A DNA stretch of 64,000 nucleotides from CCY15215 sp039194995 (GCA_039194995.1 JBCCVR010000004.1:18883-82882); one strand, 5' to 3'; positions 8,321 to 17,662 are shown, counted from the stretch's first letter. The notes: a model not told the origin generated them from the sequence alone. Numbers and translations are program-made.

Positions 8321-8355
8321 CTTTCACATCTTTCAAACTTTATCAATTCTTTTCT

Positions 8356-8742
8356 TCACACTTCTTGCATTTTAGGAACTTCTGGTTTCGGAAGCAGTTC
8401 TAATTGTGATGCAATAGGACTGAATTGACAGTAACAAATCACGATTTCCTTTTTCTCGCAATCTCCTGATGCTGCGGGGTAGCGATCGATACGAGTAATG
8501 ACCCAATCTCCATCGCGGACGTGAGTTGAACTTTCTGGCGCGATCGCATCTTCAAATCCTTCCACGCGATGAAACTGGCGCAGGCGATCGCCAATTTTGG
8601 GAATGTTTCCATCAGGGTTATAATCCCAATGTTCGTCAAGAATATCGGTTAAGTTTCCCATCGGATTTTTACGCTTTTCCCATCCGGGCTGTTCTCCGTC
8701 GCAGTGGAAAATAATCCAAGTTTCTTTATTCGTTTCGCTCAT
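8356..8742 (-). CDS. Hypothetical protein, 'B2' of duplicated cluster
   Basis: From the ATG at 8742, which has a good GGAGG site inside the end of the upstream gene, the protein is 128 residues. It contains IGDRLRQF, then WVITRIDRY, then KKEIVICYCQ. The same order, GDR / WxIxxIDRY / I..VHC, appears in the 178-residue protein encoded at 10606-11142, so the two are paralogues. It overlaps the preceding small gene by 17 bases, which suggests translational coupling. No known domain recognised; the block reads as a short beta-rich module. Confidence 0.7.
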   Translation of the reverse strand: MSETNKETWIIFHCDGEQPGWEKRKNPMGNLTDILDEHWDYNPDGNIPKIGDRLRQFHRVEGFEDAIAPESSTHVRDGDWVITRIDRYPAASGDCEKKEIVICYCQFSPIASQLELLPKPEVPKMQEV

Positions 8743-8920
8743 GGTAATTATCCTCCATAAAAGATGTTTGCTTGCCTTTAAAAACACATTTAGCTTTGAG
8801 AATGGGATCGTTTGTGGGTTCAATGCGAACTAACTCCCACCCATTTAATCGAGCCATAATTTTGCATTGCATCCGACTGGCAGCATAGTGGACATTTTCG
8901 TTATTTTCTCGATCTGACAT
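8726..8920 (-). CDS. Small hypothetical protein, 'A2' of duplicated cluster
   Basis: A 64-residue protein with the segment NDPILKAKCVFKGK near its middle. The 73-residue protein at 11154-11375 has DDPILRVTCIFDGA at the equivalent place, so the pair are paralogues. Its start lies 11 bases after the stop of the pentapeptide-repeat gene and its end overlaps the next gene. Function unknown; size and repeated association with a 'B' protein suggest a two-protein unit. Confidence 0.65.
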   Translation of the reverse strand: MSDRENNENVHYAASRMQCKIMARLNGWELVRIEPTNDPILKAKCVFKGKQTSFMEDNYHERNE

Positions 8921-8931
8921 TACTTTACTCT

Positions 8932-10596
8932 CTATTGACCTGCATTACTCCATCCTTCAATTAAACCCGCAACAGGTGCGCTGAGAGGATTTGTTCTGAG
9001 AAATTCTAAACATCCTCCTTTGAATGCTGAAATCAGCTTTTCTTTCAATGTGGGGGTGTTTTCAATATGCTGCACGATTTGACTTGCTGCTTGCATTTGC
9101 TCCGTTGGTGAAGGATTGGGATAAGTTTGGGAAAGTTGGCCTAAAAGCTCTTGAATTTCTTTGACAGCCTCAGCAAGACTCTGTTTTTCTTCAGAGGAGT
9201 AATTGTATTGAGTGCCAATAATTTCATTATCTTTGAATTCTTGGGATCCGATAAAATTATTTCCTTTTGCTTCCGTCGCTAAGTTTTCAATTTTAGCTCC
9301 TCTGAAGTCGTAGTTAGATCTATCTTTTTCTGCTATTGTTTTAATGATGTTTGCGATCGTGTTTGAGAGTTTTGTATATTCGTTCCCTTGTGATTTTAGC
9401 TCTTTTTGTTTATTTTGTAACTCCTCTCGATAAAAAGAAATTTTCTCATTTTTTACTTCTAACAAGGGGTTATATTTTGCCCAAAAGTCTTGCTCGATCG
9501 CAATTTTAGTCGCTTCGTCAAGATATGGATGGACGCGGATACGAATGACAAGCGAGCCGTCATCAAGATTGTCAATAGTACGAACGGCAAAAATACAATT
9601 TTCCCCTTCTACACTGATTCGCTCCTGTTTAAGGCTTTGAAAAGAGGTTGCAAAAATGTCCCAGTCAATACCATCATTAAAAATTAGATCGAGCGTTTCT
9701 GTTGCTTTTTGAACGAGCCTAGTGAAATCTCCAGGTGCAAAGATTCTATTGGAATCGTGAGGTCTGCGATCGGTATAAACTGTTTTGCCATTTTTGAATT
9801 CTGATTTTAGGTAAATATATTCACAAATAACATTTTCAAATTTCGTCTCACTATTAATGTGCCAATCTTCAATACAAGCTCCTGTTAAATTGGCATTATT
9901 AAAATCAGTTGCAAGTGCTTGGACTCGAGTTAAATTTACTTTAGTTAAATTGGCTTTTCTGAATTTTGCCCGATCGAGAGAAGCATCATAAAGGTTGGCT
10001 TCACTAAGATTTGCTTCTTGGAGATAAGCAACCCGCAAGTTGACTCCTCGAAGATCGGTTAAATTAAGATTAGCTCCACTGAGATCTGCTTCACCTAGAT
10101 TTGCATAGCTTAGATCTGCACCATTGAGATCGGCATAACAAAGATGACTCAAATATAAATCGCTTTGAATAAGACTAGCAGAATGGAGATTGGCTTGACT
10201 GAGATCGGATTCTCTAAGATTGGCTTGGCTGAGATTATTCAAATAAAGATTAGTTTTTCCTAGATTGACTCCTTCAAGATCGGCTTCTCTGAGATTACGA
10301 TTTTTAAGGGGATGATTAAGAATTTCCCAAACTTTTTGCCATTTCTCATCTAATTGTGTTTTTTCATTAATTTTAATTCCATTAAGATTGGCTAAATAGA
10401 AATCGGTTTCCCTGAGATCTGTATTGCAAATATCTGCCTCACAGAGATCGGTTTGACTAAAATCTACTTCTTTAAGATTCATATTGCTAAGGTTGGCCTT
10501 TCTAAGGTTTGGATCGATATCCCAATTTTTGCCTCGCCATTCATTCCAAATTTCAACACCTTTCGCAAGAATATCTAAGTGGTTTTGATTTGCCAT
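8932..10596 (-). CDS. Pentapeptide-repeat protein with helical C-terminal domain
   Basis: The 554-residue protein has pentapeptide repeats of the A(D/N)LXX type at about residues 29-242, interrupted at roughly 76-98 by a helical insert (EKWQKVWEILNHP), as often seen in cyanobacterial members. A mixed region (250-360) follows, then a predicted coiled coil (about 375-425), and a final helical part (about 465-554) with EIQELLGQLSQTYPNPSPTE and a hydrophobic end that recurs at the C-terminus of many cyanobacterial pentapeptide and effector-like proteins. The repeat region should form a right-handed quadrilateral beta helix. It sits between two paralogous small-gene pairs with gaps of 9 and 11 bases, so all five genes look co-transcribed. 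Function unknown. Confidence 0.88.
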   Translation of the reverse strand: MANQNHLDILAKGVEIWNEWRGKNWDIDPNLRKANLSNMNLKEVDFSQTDLCEADICNTDLRETDFYLANLNGIKINEKTQLDEKWQKVWEILNHPLKNRNLREADLEGVNLGKTNLYLNNLSQANLRESDLSQANLHSASLIQSDLYLSHLCYADLNGADLSYANLGEADLSGANLNLTDLRGVNLRVAYLQEANLSEANLYDASLDRAKFRKANLTKVNLTRVQALATDFNNANLTGACIEDWHINSETKFENVICEYIYLKSEFKNGKTVYTDRRPHDSNRIFAPGDFTRLVQKATETLDLIFNDGIDWDIFATSFQSLKQERISVEGENCIFAVRTIDNLDDGSLVIRIRVHPYLDEATKIAIEQDFWAKYNPLLEVKNEKISFYREELQNKQKELKSQGNEYTKLSNTIANIIKTIAEKDRSNYDFRGAKIENLATEAKGNNFIGSQEFKDNEIIGTQYNYSSEEKQSLAEAVKEIQELLGQLSQTYPNPSPTEQMQAASQIVQHIENTPTLKEKLISAFKGGCLEFLRTNPLSAPVAGLIEGWSNAGQ

Positions 10597-10605
10597 TAGT
10601 TTTTC

Positions 10606-11142
10606 TTAAACCTTAACAAATTGTTCTGCTTTATCCGCTTCTAACGCTTCTGGCACGTAAACACATTTACACAGATGTACAACTAAATAACAAGGTTGCA
10701 CGATCTTAGCATCGGGAATGTAGGAATCGATCGCAGCGACTCCCCAAGGTTGAGAGGTTACTATTTTCTCTTGGGTACGATATTGAGGTAAAAGAGAGCC
10801 GATTTCGGGTCGATCTCCAGTTAAATTGCGTCGTACTTGCAATAACAAGCCCTCTCCTAAATACAATTGTAAATTGAGTTGGCGATCGCGATAAGCACGA
10901 ACCCGAAACCAAGTAGCTCTTTCCTCTACTGTCCCGATCGCACAATGTACCAAATAAATTGCTTCTTTTGAATTTTCTGTGCTTTCATAGCGATCGACTC
11001 CAACAATTGACCAAAGCCTTTCACGACCTAAAGAAACGCGATCTCCCACTTCTGGAGGATTTGCCAAATATTCGATTTTGCGAGCTTCTCCTGCTTTGTA
11101 ATCGCGATCGTTGAGAGCATCAAAAAATACTAAATAGCTCAT
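10606..11142 (-). CDS. Hypothetical protein, 'B1', with internal duplication
   Basis: The 178-residue protein contains the B module twice. The first copy reads PEVGDRVSLG...LWSIVGVDRY...IYLVHCA and the second PEIGSLLPQY...PWGVAAIDSY...YLVVHLCKC. The 128-residue protein at 8356-8742 has one copy. No catalytic motif is clear, though conserved cysteine or histidine at the end of each module could bind metal. It starts 11 bases after the stop of the 73-residue gene and ends 9 bases before the pentapeptide-repeat gene. Not recognised as a known family. Confidence 0.7.
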   Translation of the reverse strand: MSYLVFFDALNDRDYKAGEARKIEYLANPPEVGDRVSLGRERLWSIVGVDRYESTENSKEAIYLVHCAIGTVEERATWFRVRAYRDRQLNLQLYLGEGLLLQVRRNLTGDRPEIGSLLPQYRTQEKIVTSQPWGVAAIDSYIPDAKIVQPCYLVVHLCKCVYVPEALEADKAEQFVKV

Positions 11143-11153
11143 ATTTTCGACTC

Positions 11154-11375
11154 CTATTCTTTTTCTTGGTAAGGCTTAAATCTTTCAGCTTGGCGATCGG
11201 CATCTGCACCATCAAAGATGCAAGTAACCCGCAAAATAGGATCGTCAGTTTCAACGATATCGACCAAGCGAATATCCAGTCCTTGCTGTCTAAACCGCTC
11301 TTCCATTTTAAAATAGTCTTCTTCGTTAGCGGCACAATGCCACTCCCTGACTTCACTAACGGGTTTCCAATCCAT
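11154..11375 (-). CDS. Small hypothetical protein, 'A1' of duplicated cluster
   Basis: A 73-residue protein, first gene of the five-gene minus-strand cluster. It has EWHCAANEEDYFKMEERFRQ, predicted helical, followed by DDPILRVTCIFDGA, which matches the segment in the 64-residue paralogue at 8726-8920. No known domain. The promoter should lie in the 87 bases to its right, shared with the end of the FAD oxidoreductase gene. Confidence 0.65.
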   Translation of the reverse strand: MDWKPVSEVREWHCAANEEDYFKMEERFRQQGLDIRLVDIVETDDPILRVTCIFDGADADRQAERFKPYQEKE

Positions 11376-11462
11376 TGCGATTGAGTGTAAAAGCAGTTTA
11401 ATTGTATCGCATTCGAGTCAACTAAAACGATGTTGCCAAAATTGCGATCGCCGACACTCGAT

Positions 11463-12794
11463 CTATTGTTTTCTTTCCTCCCACCCCCGCATTTTCCCTG
11501 GATTAAGCAATCCATAGGGATCGACGCGCTTTTTAAATGCCAACTGTACCGGATCGATGATTTTACGTCCGCCATCTTCCATAATATAAGTATGAGGATT
11601 GGCAATTCCCGCACCATTCTCCTCGTGATATTTAATAATCTCATTGAGTCGTTCTTCCGTAGAATAACGGACTAATTGCAACCCGCCCGGAATCGCTTTT
11701 CCTCCTGCCCGCAAAAACTCCAAATGAATCATGACTTCATCGCCAAAATAATGATACATTTGCTCGACCCGTTCCAAATTCCAATAAAAGGTTTGCAGAT
11801 AAGTCAAATTAGGGTCGCTGCTCCGGGCGTGTAAGGTGGTATGATTCCAGCCAAATTCAACTAAACTCGCGCCTTTTTTCGCTTCTTCTGCCGTTTTCTG
11901 ATACGTTATTTCACCGCCCCATTCTTTCACTAAATCATAGAAAGGTTCGAGGGAAGTTTCGGCGATAGTGAGTAATGCACAAGATTTTTCCGTGGGAATA
12001 GAGTCTTTCAATGCCGTAAAATAAGTGGGGATGGGGTCGGCAAAAACAGCAACCCATTTTTTAACCAATCCATCGGAATCCGAGATCGCCTGCCCGAATT
12101 TCGCCGCTTCTAAAAACTCATCAAAGGTGACGATTAATTCCGCCCAAGGATAAGCGGGGGCGAGGGGAATTTCTAACTCGATAATAATGCCATTCGTCCC
12201 GTAAGCATGATTCACCTGTTGGACTTCATCGCCACGCAATTCTAATATTTTCGGTTCGTCCTCCATTGTTACGATACGGAGGGCGTGGAGATTGCCGCGA
12301 TCGCGCAATTGTCCGTAATTGATCGACCCCGCACCGACGCTTCCCCCACCGATAAAGCCGCCAATTGTTGCCGTTCGATAGGTTGAGGGGTACATCCGCA
12401 ATTCCCAACCGATTTCCCTTGCTTTCTTATCGAATGCTGCCATTTTCACCCCCGGTTCTACGCTCGCCAAACCGGGTTTTATCCAGCGAATCGCATTCAT
12501 CGGAGTCATATCGAGAACAATCCCGCCTGTGAGGGGAATACATTGCCCGTAATTTCCCGTTCCCGCCCCTCTAACCGTTAGGGGAATTTTATTTGTGACG
12601 CAAACTCGCGCGACTTTTAGAACATCCGTTTCTGTTGCAGCGCGAACGACTAAATCCGCACGTTTTTCGGATAATTGTGCTTGCAGAATGGGACTGAAAT
12701 GATAGTAATCGAGAGAGAGTTTGGCAATGCGATCGGCATCGGTTACGATTTCCAATCCATCCAATTCGGCTGCAATTTGATTCCAATCGGTCAT
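11463..12794 (-). CDS. FAD-binding oxidoreductase (GlcD/PCMH type)
   Basis: A 443-residue flavoprotein of the vanillyl-alcohol-oxidase superfamily. The PCMH FAD-binding region is visible in KIPLTVRGAGTGNYGQ, GGIVLDMTPMN, LASVEPGV and TATIGGFIGGGSVGAGSINYG. The C-terminal end NPGKMRGWE is the usual close of lactate/glycolate-dehydrogenase-like members. It probably oxidises a 2-hydroxy acid or similar alcohol, passing electrons to an unknown acceptor; the substrate cannot be read from sequence. It has no iron-sulphur partner nearby and appears monocistronic. Confidence 0.85.
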   Translation of the reverse strand: MTDWNQIAAELDGLEIVTDADRIAKLSLDYYHFSPILQAQLSEKRADLVVRAATETDVLKVARVCVTNKIPLTVRGAGTGNYGQCIPLTGGIVLDMTPMNAIRWIKPGLASVEPGVKMAAFDKKAREIGWELRMYPSTYRTATIGGFIGGGSVGAGSINYGQLRDRGNLHALRIVTMEDEPKILELRGDEVQQVNHAYGTNGIIIELEIPLAPAYPWAELIVTFDEFLEAAKFGQAISDSDGLVKKWVAVFADPIPTYFTALKDSIPTEKSCALLTIAETSLEPFYDLVKEWGGEITYQKTAEEAKKGASLVEFGWNHTTLHARSSDPNLTYLQTFYWNLERVEQMYHYFGDEVMIHLEFLRAGGKAIPGGLQLVRYSTEERLNEIIKYHEENGAGIANPHTYIMEDGGRKIIDPVQLAFKKRVDPYGLLNPGKMRGWEERKQ

Positions 12795-12841
12795 TGGGAA
12801 ATATTTACTCTGTCTGAAATAATATTATTGTATCATGAATT

Positions 12842-13669
12842 TCATTTCGATTTAACAAAGCTCGAAATGAATTGAACGATTTGGTTGGCAGTGATGCGAT
12901 TATTTACATTTCCCAAGTAATAAGTCTGACCGCTAGGCTCCAAAGATATTGCAATAATATAATCACTATTGGAAGGGTCATCTGGGATATTGATTCCTCT
13001 GACCCATTCAATTTTTTTGATTTCTTGAAAAGAGTGCTTTAGTTGTTTCGTTGTAATGAATTTTATTGTTTTTGTGATAATCAGAATTTGCTCATCTTTA
13101 TCAAAAGTATAGGTTTTGAGTGGCCAAAACAAGAATGATAATGTAACCAATAATGTAATCAAAACAACGATCGCCCAGATTGAGACGGTCAATATATCGG
13201 CATTTTTTTCGATTGTTAAAGATTTATCTCTAGAATTTCCTATCAATCTATTAATCTTACTGACAATTTCCATTTCTTGTTTTTGAGACAAAGTAATAAA
13301 ACCTTGATTGGTTGGAAATCTAATGATTGGTTTGTGGATATTGATAAGATTCAAGAAGGATTTTTTTTGTTTTAGCTGTAGCTGCACGTAATATAAGTTC
13401 AATCCTGCGACTTTCGGGGTTGTAGTCAATACATGATGCAAAGATTTTCTGACTTTAAATCCTATTGTAAAAACTTCCTCAAGTTGACAATTGACTTCAG
13501 ATGGATTGATGCGATCGCAAGATAAACTAGAAGTCCAAGGAAATCGCAAGGGTAAAATCAATGCAAAGAAGACAAAAACCAAACCGGAAAATAAAATACC
13601 GAGAACTCGATTCTGTTTCGATTCGGGTTGAATAGAAAGTTTGGTTTCTGTTTTCTCGATAATTTTCAT
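12842..13669 (-). CDS. Two-helix membrane protein of unknown function
   Basis: The 275-residue protein has two hydrophobic segments, about 22-42 and 163-183, with a roughly 120-residue extracytoplasmic loop between them and a cytoplasmic C-terminal domain holding TYTFDKDEQILIITK, a pattern like bacterial PH-type small beta domains. I do not recognise a named family. It is A+T-rich compared with its neighbours. The gene is convergent with nothing and stands alone on the minus strand before the HNH gene. Confidence 0.6.
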   Translation of the reverse strand: MKIIEKTETKLSIQPESKQNRVLGILFSGLVFVFFALILPLRFPWTSSLSCDRINPSEVNCQLEEVFTIGFKVRKSLHHVLTTTPKVAGLNLYYVQLQLKQKKSFLNLINIHKPIIRFPTNQGFITLSQKQEMEIVSKINRLIGNSRDKSLTIEKNADILTVSIWAIVVLITLLVTLSFLFWPLKTYTFDKDEQILIITKTIKFITTKQLKHSFQEIKKIEWVRGINIPDDPSNSDYIIAISLEPSGQTYYLGNVNNRITANQIVQFISSFVKSK

Positions 13670-13802
13670 AATTGCTCTTTTCTCTCGGTTCTTTCTCTTG
13701 GCTCTATATCACGATTTTACTCCCAATATCAACACGATCGCTTTTTGCTTGACTTTTTGAGCAACTCTAGATAGAATAAAAAATCAATAACGATCGAAAA
13801 TC

Positions 13803-14003
13803 ATGAGACGGTGTTTTACCAAAGCGCAAAAACTCTTGTTATTGCGTCGTGCAGGTTATTGCTGTCAAATTTGCGGAGTTCGACTCACTCCAGATAATTT
13901 TGCAGCCGATCATCGCATTCCCTATTCCAAACAAAGGGCAACTGAAGTTTGGAACGGACAGGCATTATGCAAGACTTGTAACAGTCGGAAAGGCGATCGT
14001 TAA
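13803..14003 (+). CDS. HNH endonuclease
   Basis: The 66-residue protein is nearly all HNH domain: a zinc-binding CQIC pair (C21, C24), catalytic AADHRIPYSK (D35-H36), and a second CKTCNSRKG pair (C56, C59, N60). This matches the McrA-like HNH fold that cuts DNA. It starts a two-gene unit with a large DEAH helicase 26 bases downstream. Small free-standing HNH proteins occur in mobile elements, phage and defence modules; pairing with a helicase points to nucleic-acid restriction, but that is inferred. Confidence 0.85.
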   Translation: MRRCFTKAQKLLLLRRAGYCCQICGVRLTPDNFAADHRIPYSKQRATEVWNGQALCKTCNSRKGDR

Positions 14004-14029
14004 AGTCGCAAACAATCGGAGTAAAAAGA

Positions 14030-16585
14030 ATGGCGATCGCTAACTATTTTAAAACGTATCACGAACTGGTTCTCTCGCGCATCCTATCTGGTCAAACGGG
14101 ACTCTATTCCCATCAAAGAGAAGCACTCCTCGCCCTCTATCAAAAAGCCGTGCGGGGAGATTTGGACGGCGTGCATCGGCAAGCTGCTTTAATTTTAGCA
14201 GGAGTGGGGACAGGCAAAACTTTAATTCAGGCGCTTACACCCTTTATTCTATCCCCGTGGATGCAAGGAGAACGCGCCCTCTTTTTATCCGATAATTGTA
14301 CCCTGCGCGATCGCTTTCTGCGAGATTTTCCCACGGATGCTAAAGGTCATCCCCACTATCAACAATGGCTGCTTTACAGTTTAAATATTTTACCTCCCGG
14401 AGTGCCACCGCCGACGATTGTAGGCTTAGATGCCAGCAATTTTAATAGTTATGCTTACGCCATGCACTGTGCCGATATTTTGGTAGGAAATCGGCAATTT
14501 GTGGTGAATTTGGTTAATCGTGGTGACATCGAACCGGATAGTTTGGGGATATTAATTGTGGATGAAGCGCATTTCGCTGCCGCTTCTTCTTATCGCACGA
14601 TTACGGGTTATTTTGAAAATGCGTTATTAACCTATTTTACCGGCTCTAAATTCCGCTCTGACAGTCAGCCTTTACCCTACGTCCGCTATGCAGAGGTCTC
14701 AGATTGGGATGTCAATAATGAGGCGATCGTACATTATGCACCCGTTGCCGATTATGAATTTTCTTTACAAGACGCGTGGAAATTAGAGCCGCCTCCTATT
14801 AAAAAAGTAACTTTGCAAGAAGCCACTAGCGAAGCCTTTTTAATTGAAGAAGAAGGAGAAGAAATTTCTTATACCCCTGAAGAATTTTTTAATAAAGCCG
14901 AATGCGATCGCCTCTGGTTTCGCAAGATTTTATTTGCTGATAATTTCTCCCTCCCGGTATTGCAAAAAACAGTGGAAATACTCTTGGCAAAACGTCAAAA
15001 AACAGGGCAACCTCACGCGGCGATCGTGCGTGCGTTAAATATCCCCCACGCCCATCGGGTTACGGAATTATTAGAGAAGAATTTCCCTCTCTTAAAAGGT
15101 CGCGTGGGAAGCATTCACAGCGATCGCGAAGGTTTCGATCTGGCAGGTCGTCCGGGGGAGATTATCCAACGGTTTTATAATGGCGATTTCTGGGTTTTAG
15201 TTCATTGCGGGATGGTGGGAGTTGGATTCGATCATGCTTGGGCTTCTGTGAGTTGTTGTTTGTGCGTTCTCAAAAGTATGTCTCCCGCCGAGCAAGAATG
15301 GGGTAGAATCGTGCGTCGCGTACCGGGAGACTCCCCGGGCTATTTTCCCAGCTTAGAACATCCGAATTGGGGCGTTATCGTAACTCATGAAAGTTTAGAT
15401 ATTCGTCCTCTATTCGAGAAATTCTTGCAAGGAATGGAAAGTGACACGATCAAGGATATTCCTCCCCCCCGTCCCAATCCTGTTCTTGTTAGCGAATATG
15501 AAGCAGGAGAAACAATTTTAAGTCTTTCCGATACCTCTTCTTTGCGATCGGGAGATATTTTGCAACTGTCCACATGGGTAGAGTCCGAACCCAGTCCTCC
15601 TCCTAAATTCAATTTAGGTCGAGAATTAGGATCGACAACCGTTGCTGAATCAACAGGAACTTATGAGGATCGTGCCGCGATCGCGATTGCTGCTGCGAAT
15701 GAATCTGAATCCCCTCTTTCTGGGGAGGAACATTTCGATCCTCAATTACCGAGTGGCGATCGTGCTTTACGTCCTCCCCTACCTTGGCAAAATGAAGTCG
15801 ATGCGATCGCAGAAAATTTAGGGAAAATCCGCAGTTTGCGAACCTTTAATATTCAAATAGAAGCCGTTTTAGACGAAAAACACGTACAAATTGCACCAAC
15901 ATGGAACGATATTCCCCGAGGGGCAAAAATCAAGCGGGAACGCACGCCTCAATCGTTACCGGATGCTCATTTTCTGAGTCACGTTAACCTCGATTGGCAA
16001 GTTATGGTTGGAGAGGAACTCATGTCTTATACCGAATATAAAAAACGAGAAATTTTGCAACAAAAAGGTTTTAATTTGAACGAAGAAGGCGAGATTGTTG
16101 CGAATAGTATAGAATTGCGATCGCTGATGCCAGATTCTGCTTATCAGTTATTTTTGAAAGGATTGGAAGCAGAATTAACCAGTATTGATGTTGAAGTCCC
16201 CCAAAATGACAATGCGATCGCGCGTCCCGATAAAGCGAAAATGGAAATCCAAGGACGTTATGGGGGACAAATTCGGAGTTTGATTCACGATCTTTTGCAT
16301 CAGCATCGTTTCGTTCCCGATGGTAAAAATGGGACGTTTTTATTAGATCGTCCCGTGCCTTTATTACAAGAAGAAATCGATCGCGTTGAAGCCAAAGGAG
16401 AGGAGGTTTCTTTTAAAAATAATCAACAATTTCTTCATTCTGCCGTTTTTGCTTATATTAAGGAAGCGACGGGAAGAAGTTTTTCCGAACATAATGAGGA
16501 ACAATATCGCGAAGTTTATCAACTCGCCAGAATTTACCTTCTACGTCTGCGAGAACAATTGCAATGGAAAGTCAGGAAAGAATAA
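14030..16585 (+). CDS. DEAH-box superfamily 2 helicase
   Basis: An 851-residue protein with Walker A AGVGTGKT (57-64), DEAH box VDEAHF (178-181), a second RecA lobe with HSDREGFD and GMVGVGFDH, and motif VI QEWGRIVRR (422-430). It is therefore a DNA or RNA translocase of the type-III-restriction/Rad3-like SF2 group. The last 380 residues are not a known domain to me; they include two short beta-like repeats (ETILSLSDTSSLRSGD and HVQIAPTWNDIPRGAK) and a helical end. The gene follows the HNH nuclease by 26 bases on the same strand, which suggests they act together. Anti-phage defence or a mobile-element function are both possible. Confidence 0.85.
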   Translation: MAIANYFKTYHELVLSRILSGQTGLYSHQREALLALYQKAVRGDLDGVHRQAALILAGVGTGKTLIQALTPFILSPWMQGERALFLSDNCTLRDRFLRDFPTDAKGHPHYQQWLLYSLNILPPGVPPPTIVGLDASNFNSYAYAMHCADILVGNRQFVVNLVNRGDIEPDSLGILIVDEAHFAAASSYRTITGYFENALLTYFTGSKFRSDSQPLPYVRYAEVSDWDVNNEAIVHYAPVADYEFSLQDAWKLEPPPIKKVTLQEATSEAFLIEEEGEEISYTPEEFFNKAECDRLWFRKILFADNFSLPVLQKTVEILLAKRQKTGQPHAAIVRALNIPHAHRVTELLEKNFPLLKGRVGSIHSDREGFDLAGRPGEIIQRFYNGDFWVLVHCGMVGVGFDHAWASVSCCLCVLKSMSPAEQEWGRIVRRVPGDSPGYFPSLEHPNWGVIVTHESLDIRPLFEKFLQGMESDTIKDIPPPRPNPVLVSEYEAGETILSLSDTSSLRSGDILQLSTWVESEPSPPPKFNLGRELGSTTVAESTGTYEDRAAIAIAAANESESPLSGEEHFDPQLPSGDRALRPPLPWQNEVDAIAENLGKIRSLRTFNIQIEAVLDEKHVQIAPTWNDIPRGAKIKRERTPQSLPDAHFLSHVNLDWQVMVGEELMSYTEYKKREILQQKGFNLNEEGEIVANSIELRSLMPDSAYQLFLKGLEAELTSIDVEVPQNDNAIARPDKAKMEIQGRYGGQIRSLIHDLLHQHRFVPDGKNGTFLLDRPVPLLQEEIDRVEAKGEEVSFKNNQQFLHSAVFAYIKEATGRSFSEHNEEQYREVYQLARIYLLRLREQLQWKVRKE

Positions 16586-16677
16586 CTCGCGGATGTTCCT
16601 AACGCACCCAACCGATCTAAAATGAAGTCAAAGAGAGTGATTGAGTATCAACTCATTCAAATAGATTATTGCAACGA

Positions 16678-17556
16678 ATGAAAAAACTTCTTATTACGGG
16701 ATCTAGCGGTTTTCTCGGCTGGAATTTATGCCAAATGGCCAAACAACAAGATTGGCAGGTTTTTGGAACGTATTACGCCCATTCTCCCAACCTTCCCGAA
16801 GTCGCCTCCATAAAAATCGATTTAACCAATTTTCAGGCCTTAAAAGCACTATTTTCGGAAATTAAACCCGATGCCATCATTCATTTAGCAGCCGCTTCCA
16901 AGCCAAATTACTGTCAAACCCATCCAGAAGAATCTTATCGCATTAACGTCACGGCTTCTTATCATATTGCCGATCTATGTGCCGAATTCGAGATTCCCTG
17001 TGCGTTTACTTCTACCGATCTCGTATTTGACGGTTTAAATCCACCTTATCGCGAAAGCGATCGCGTCTGTCCGGTCAGTATTTATGGGGAACAAAAAGTA
17101 TTAGCAGAACGTGGTATATTAGAACGCTATCCCAAAACTGCCGTCTGTCGAATGCCTTTAATGTTTGGTGTTGCTGCTCCCCATTCTTCTAGTTTTATTC
17201 AACCTTTTATTTCCAAACTGCGTCAAGAGGAGGAATTAAGTTTATTTTTTGATGAATACCGAGTGCCTGTCAGCGCAGAAACTGCAAGCAGAGGTTTATT
17301 TTTAGCGGTTGAAAAAGCAGAAGGTATCTTACATCTAGGTGGAAAAGAACGCCTTTCTCGCTACGACTTTGGCTGTTTAATGGCAGAAGTTTTAGAGCTA
17401 CCCAAAACGGGTTTAAAATCTTGTTCTCAAAAAGATGTTCCCATGCCAGCCCCTCGACCCGCCGATCTGGCAATGGATAGTTCAAAAGCCTTTGATTTGG
17501 GTTATAATCCCCCAACTTTACGAGAAGAATTAGAAGCGCTTAAGGGAAGAGTATAA
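16678..17556 (+). CDS. NAD-dependent sugar reductase/epimerase (RfbD-like SDR)
   Basis: From the ATG at 16678 the protein has 292 residues. The Rossmann motif GSSGFLG lies at residues 8-14, the extended-SDR catalytic residues show as STDLVFDG and YGEQKVLAE (YxxxK), and the order matches dTDP-4-dehydrorhamnose reductase. Members reduce or epimerise nucleotide sugars or related carbonyl compounds. No other rhamnose genes are nearby, so a different substrate is possible. An in-frame TTG nine bases upstream is less likely as start. Confidence 0.85.
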   Translation: MKKLLITGSSGFLGWNLCQMAKQQDWQVFGTYYAHSPNLPEVASIKIDLTNFQALKALFSEIKPDAIIHLAAASKPNYCQTHPEESYRINVTASYHIADLCAEFEIPCAFTSTDLVFDGLNPPYRESDRVCPVSIYGEQKVLAERGILERYPKTAVCRMPLMFGVAAPHSSSFIQPFISKLRQEEELSLFFDEYRVPVSAETASRGLFLAVEKAEGILHLGGKERLSRYDFGCLMAEVLELPKTGLKSCSQKDVPMPAPRPADLAMDSSKAFDLGYNPPTLREELEALKGRV

Positions 17557-17579
17557 AGTGTTATTTGTGTCTTGGTCAG

Positions 17580-17662
17580 CATTCCCTTGCGTCTTTCTTG
17601 GTGCGCATTCCCTTGCGTCTTTCGCCGACGCGGGGTCGCACCGCTTTCGCCGACGCGGGGTC
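17580..17662. repeat. Short direct-repeat cluster
   Basis: Two copies of CATTCCCTTGCGTCTTTC (17580-17597, 17606-17623) and two of CTTTCGCCGACGCGGGGTC (17619-17637, 17644-17662), with a 25-26 base period. The block lies between the sugar reductase and the convergent GTPase-like gene, and looks like a local expansion of a dispersed cyanobacterial short repeat. Confidence 0.8.
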
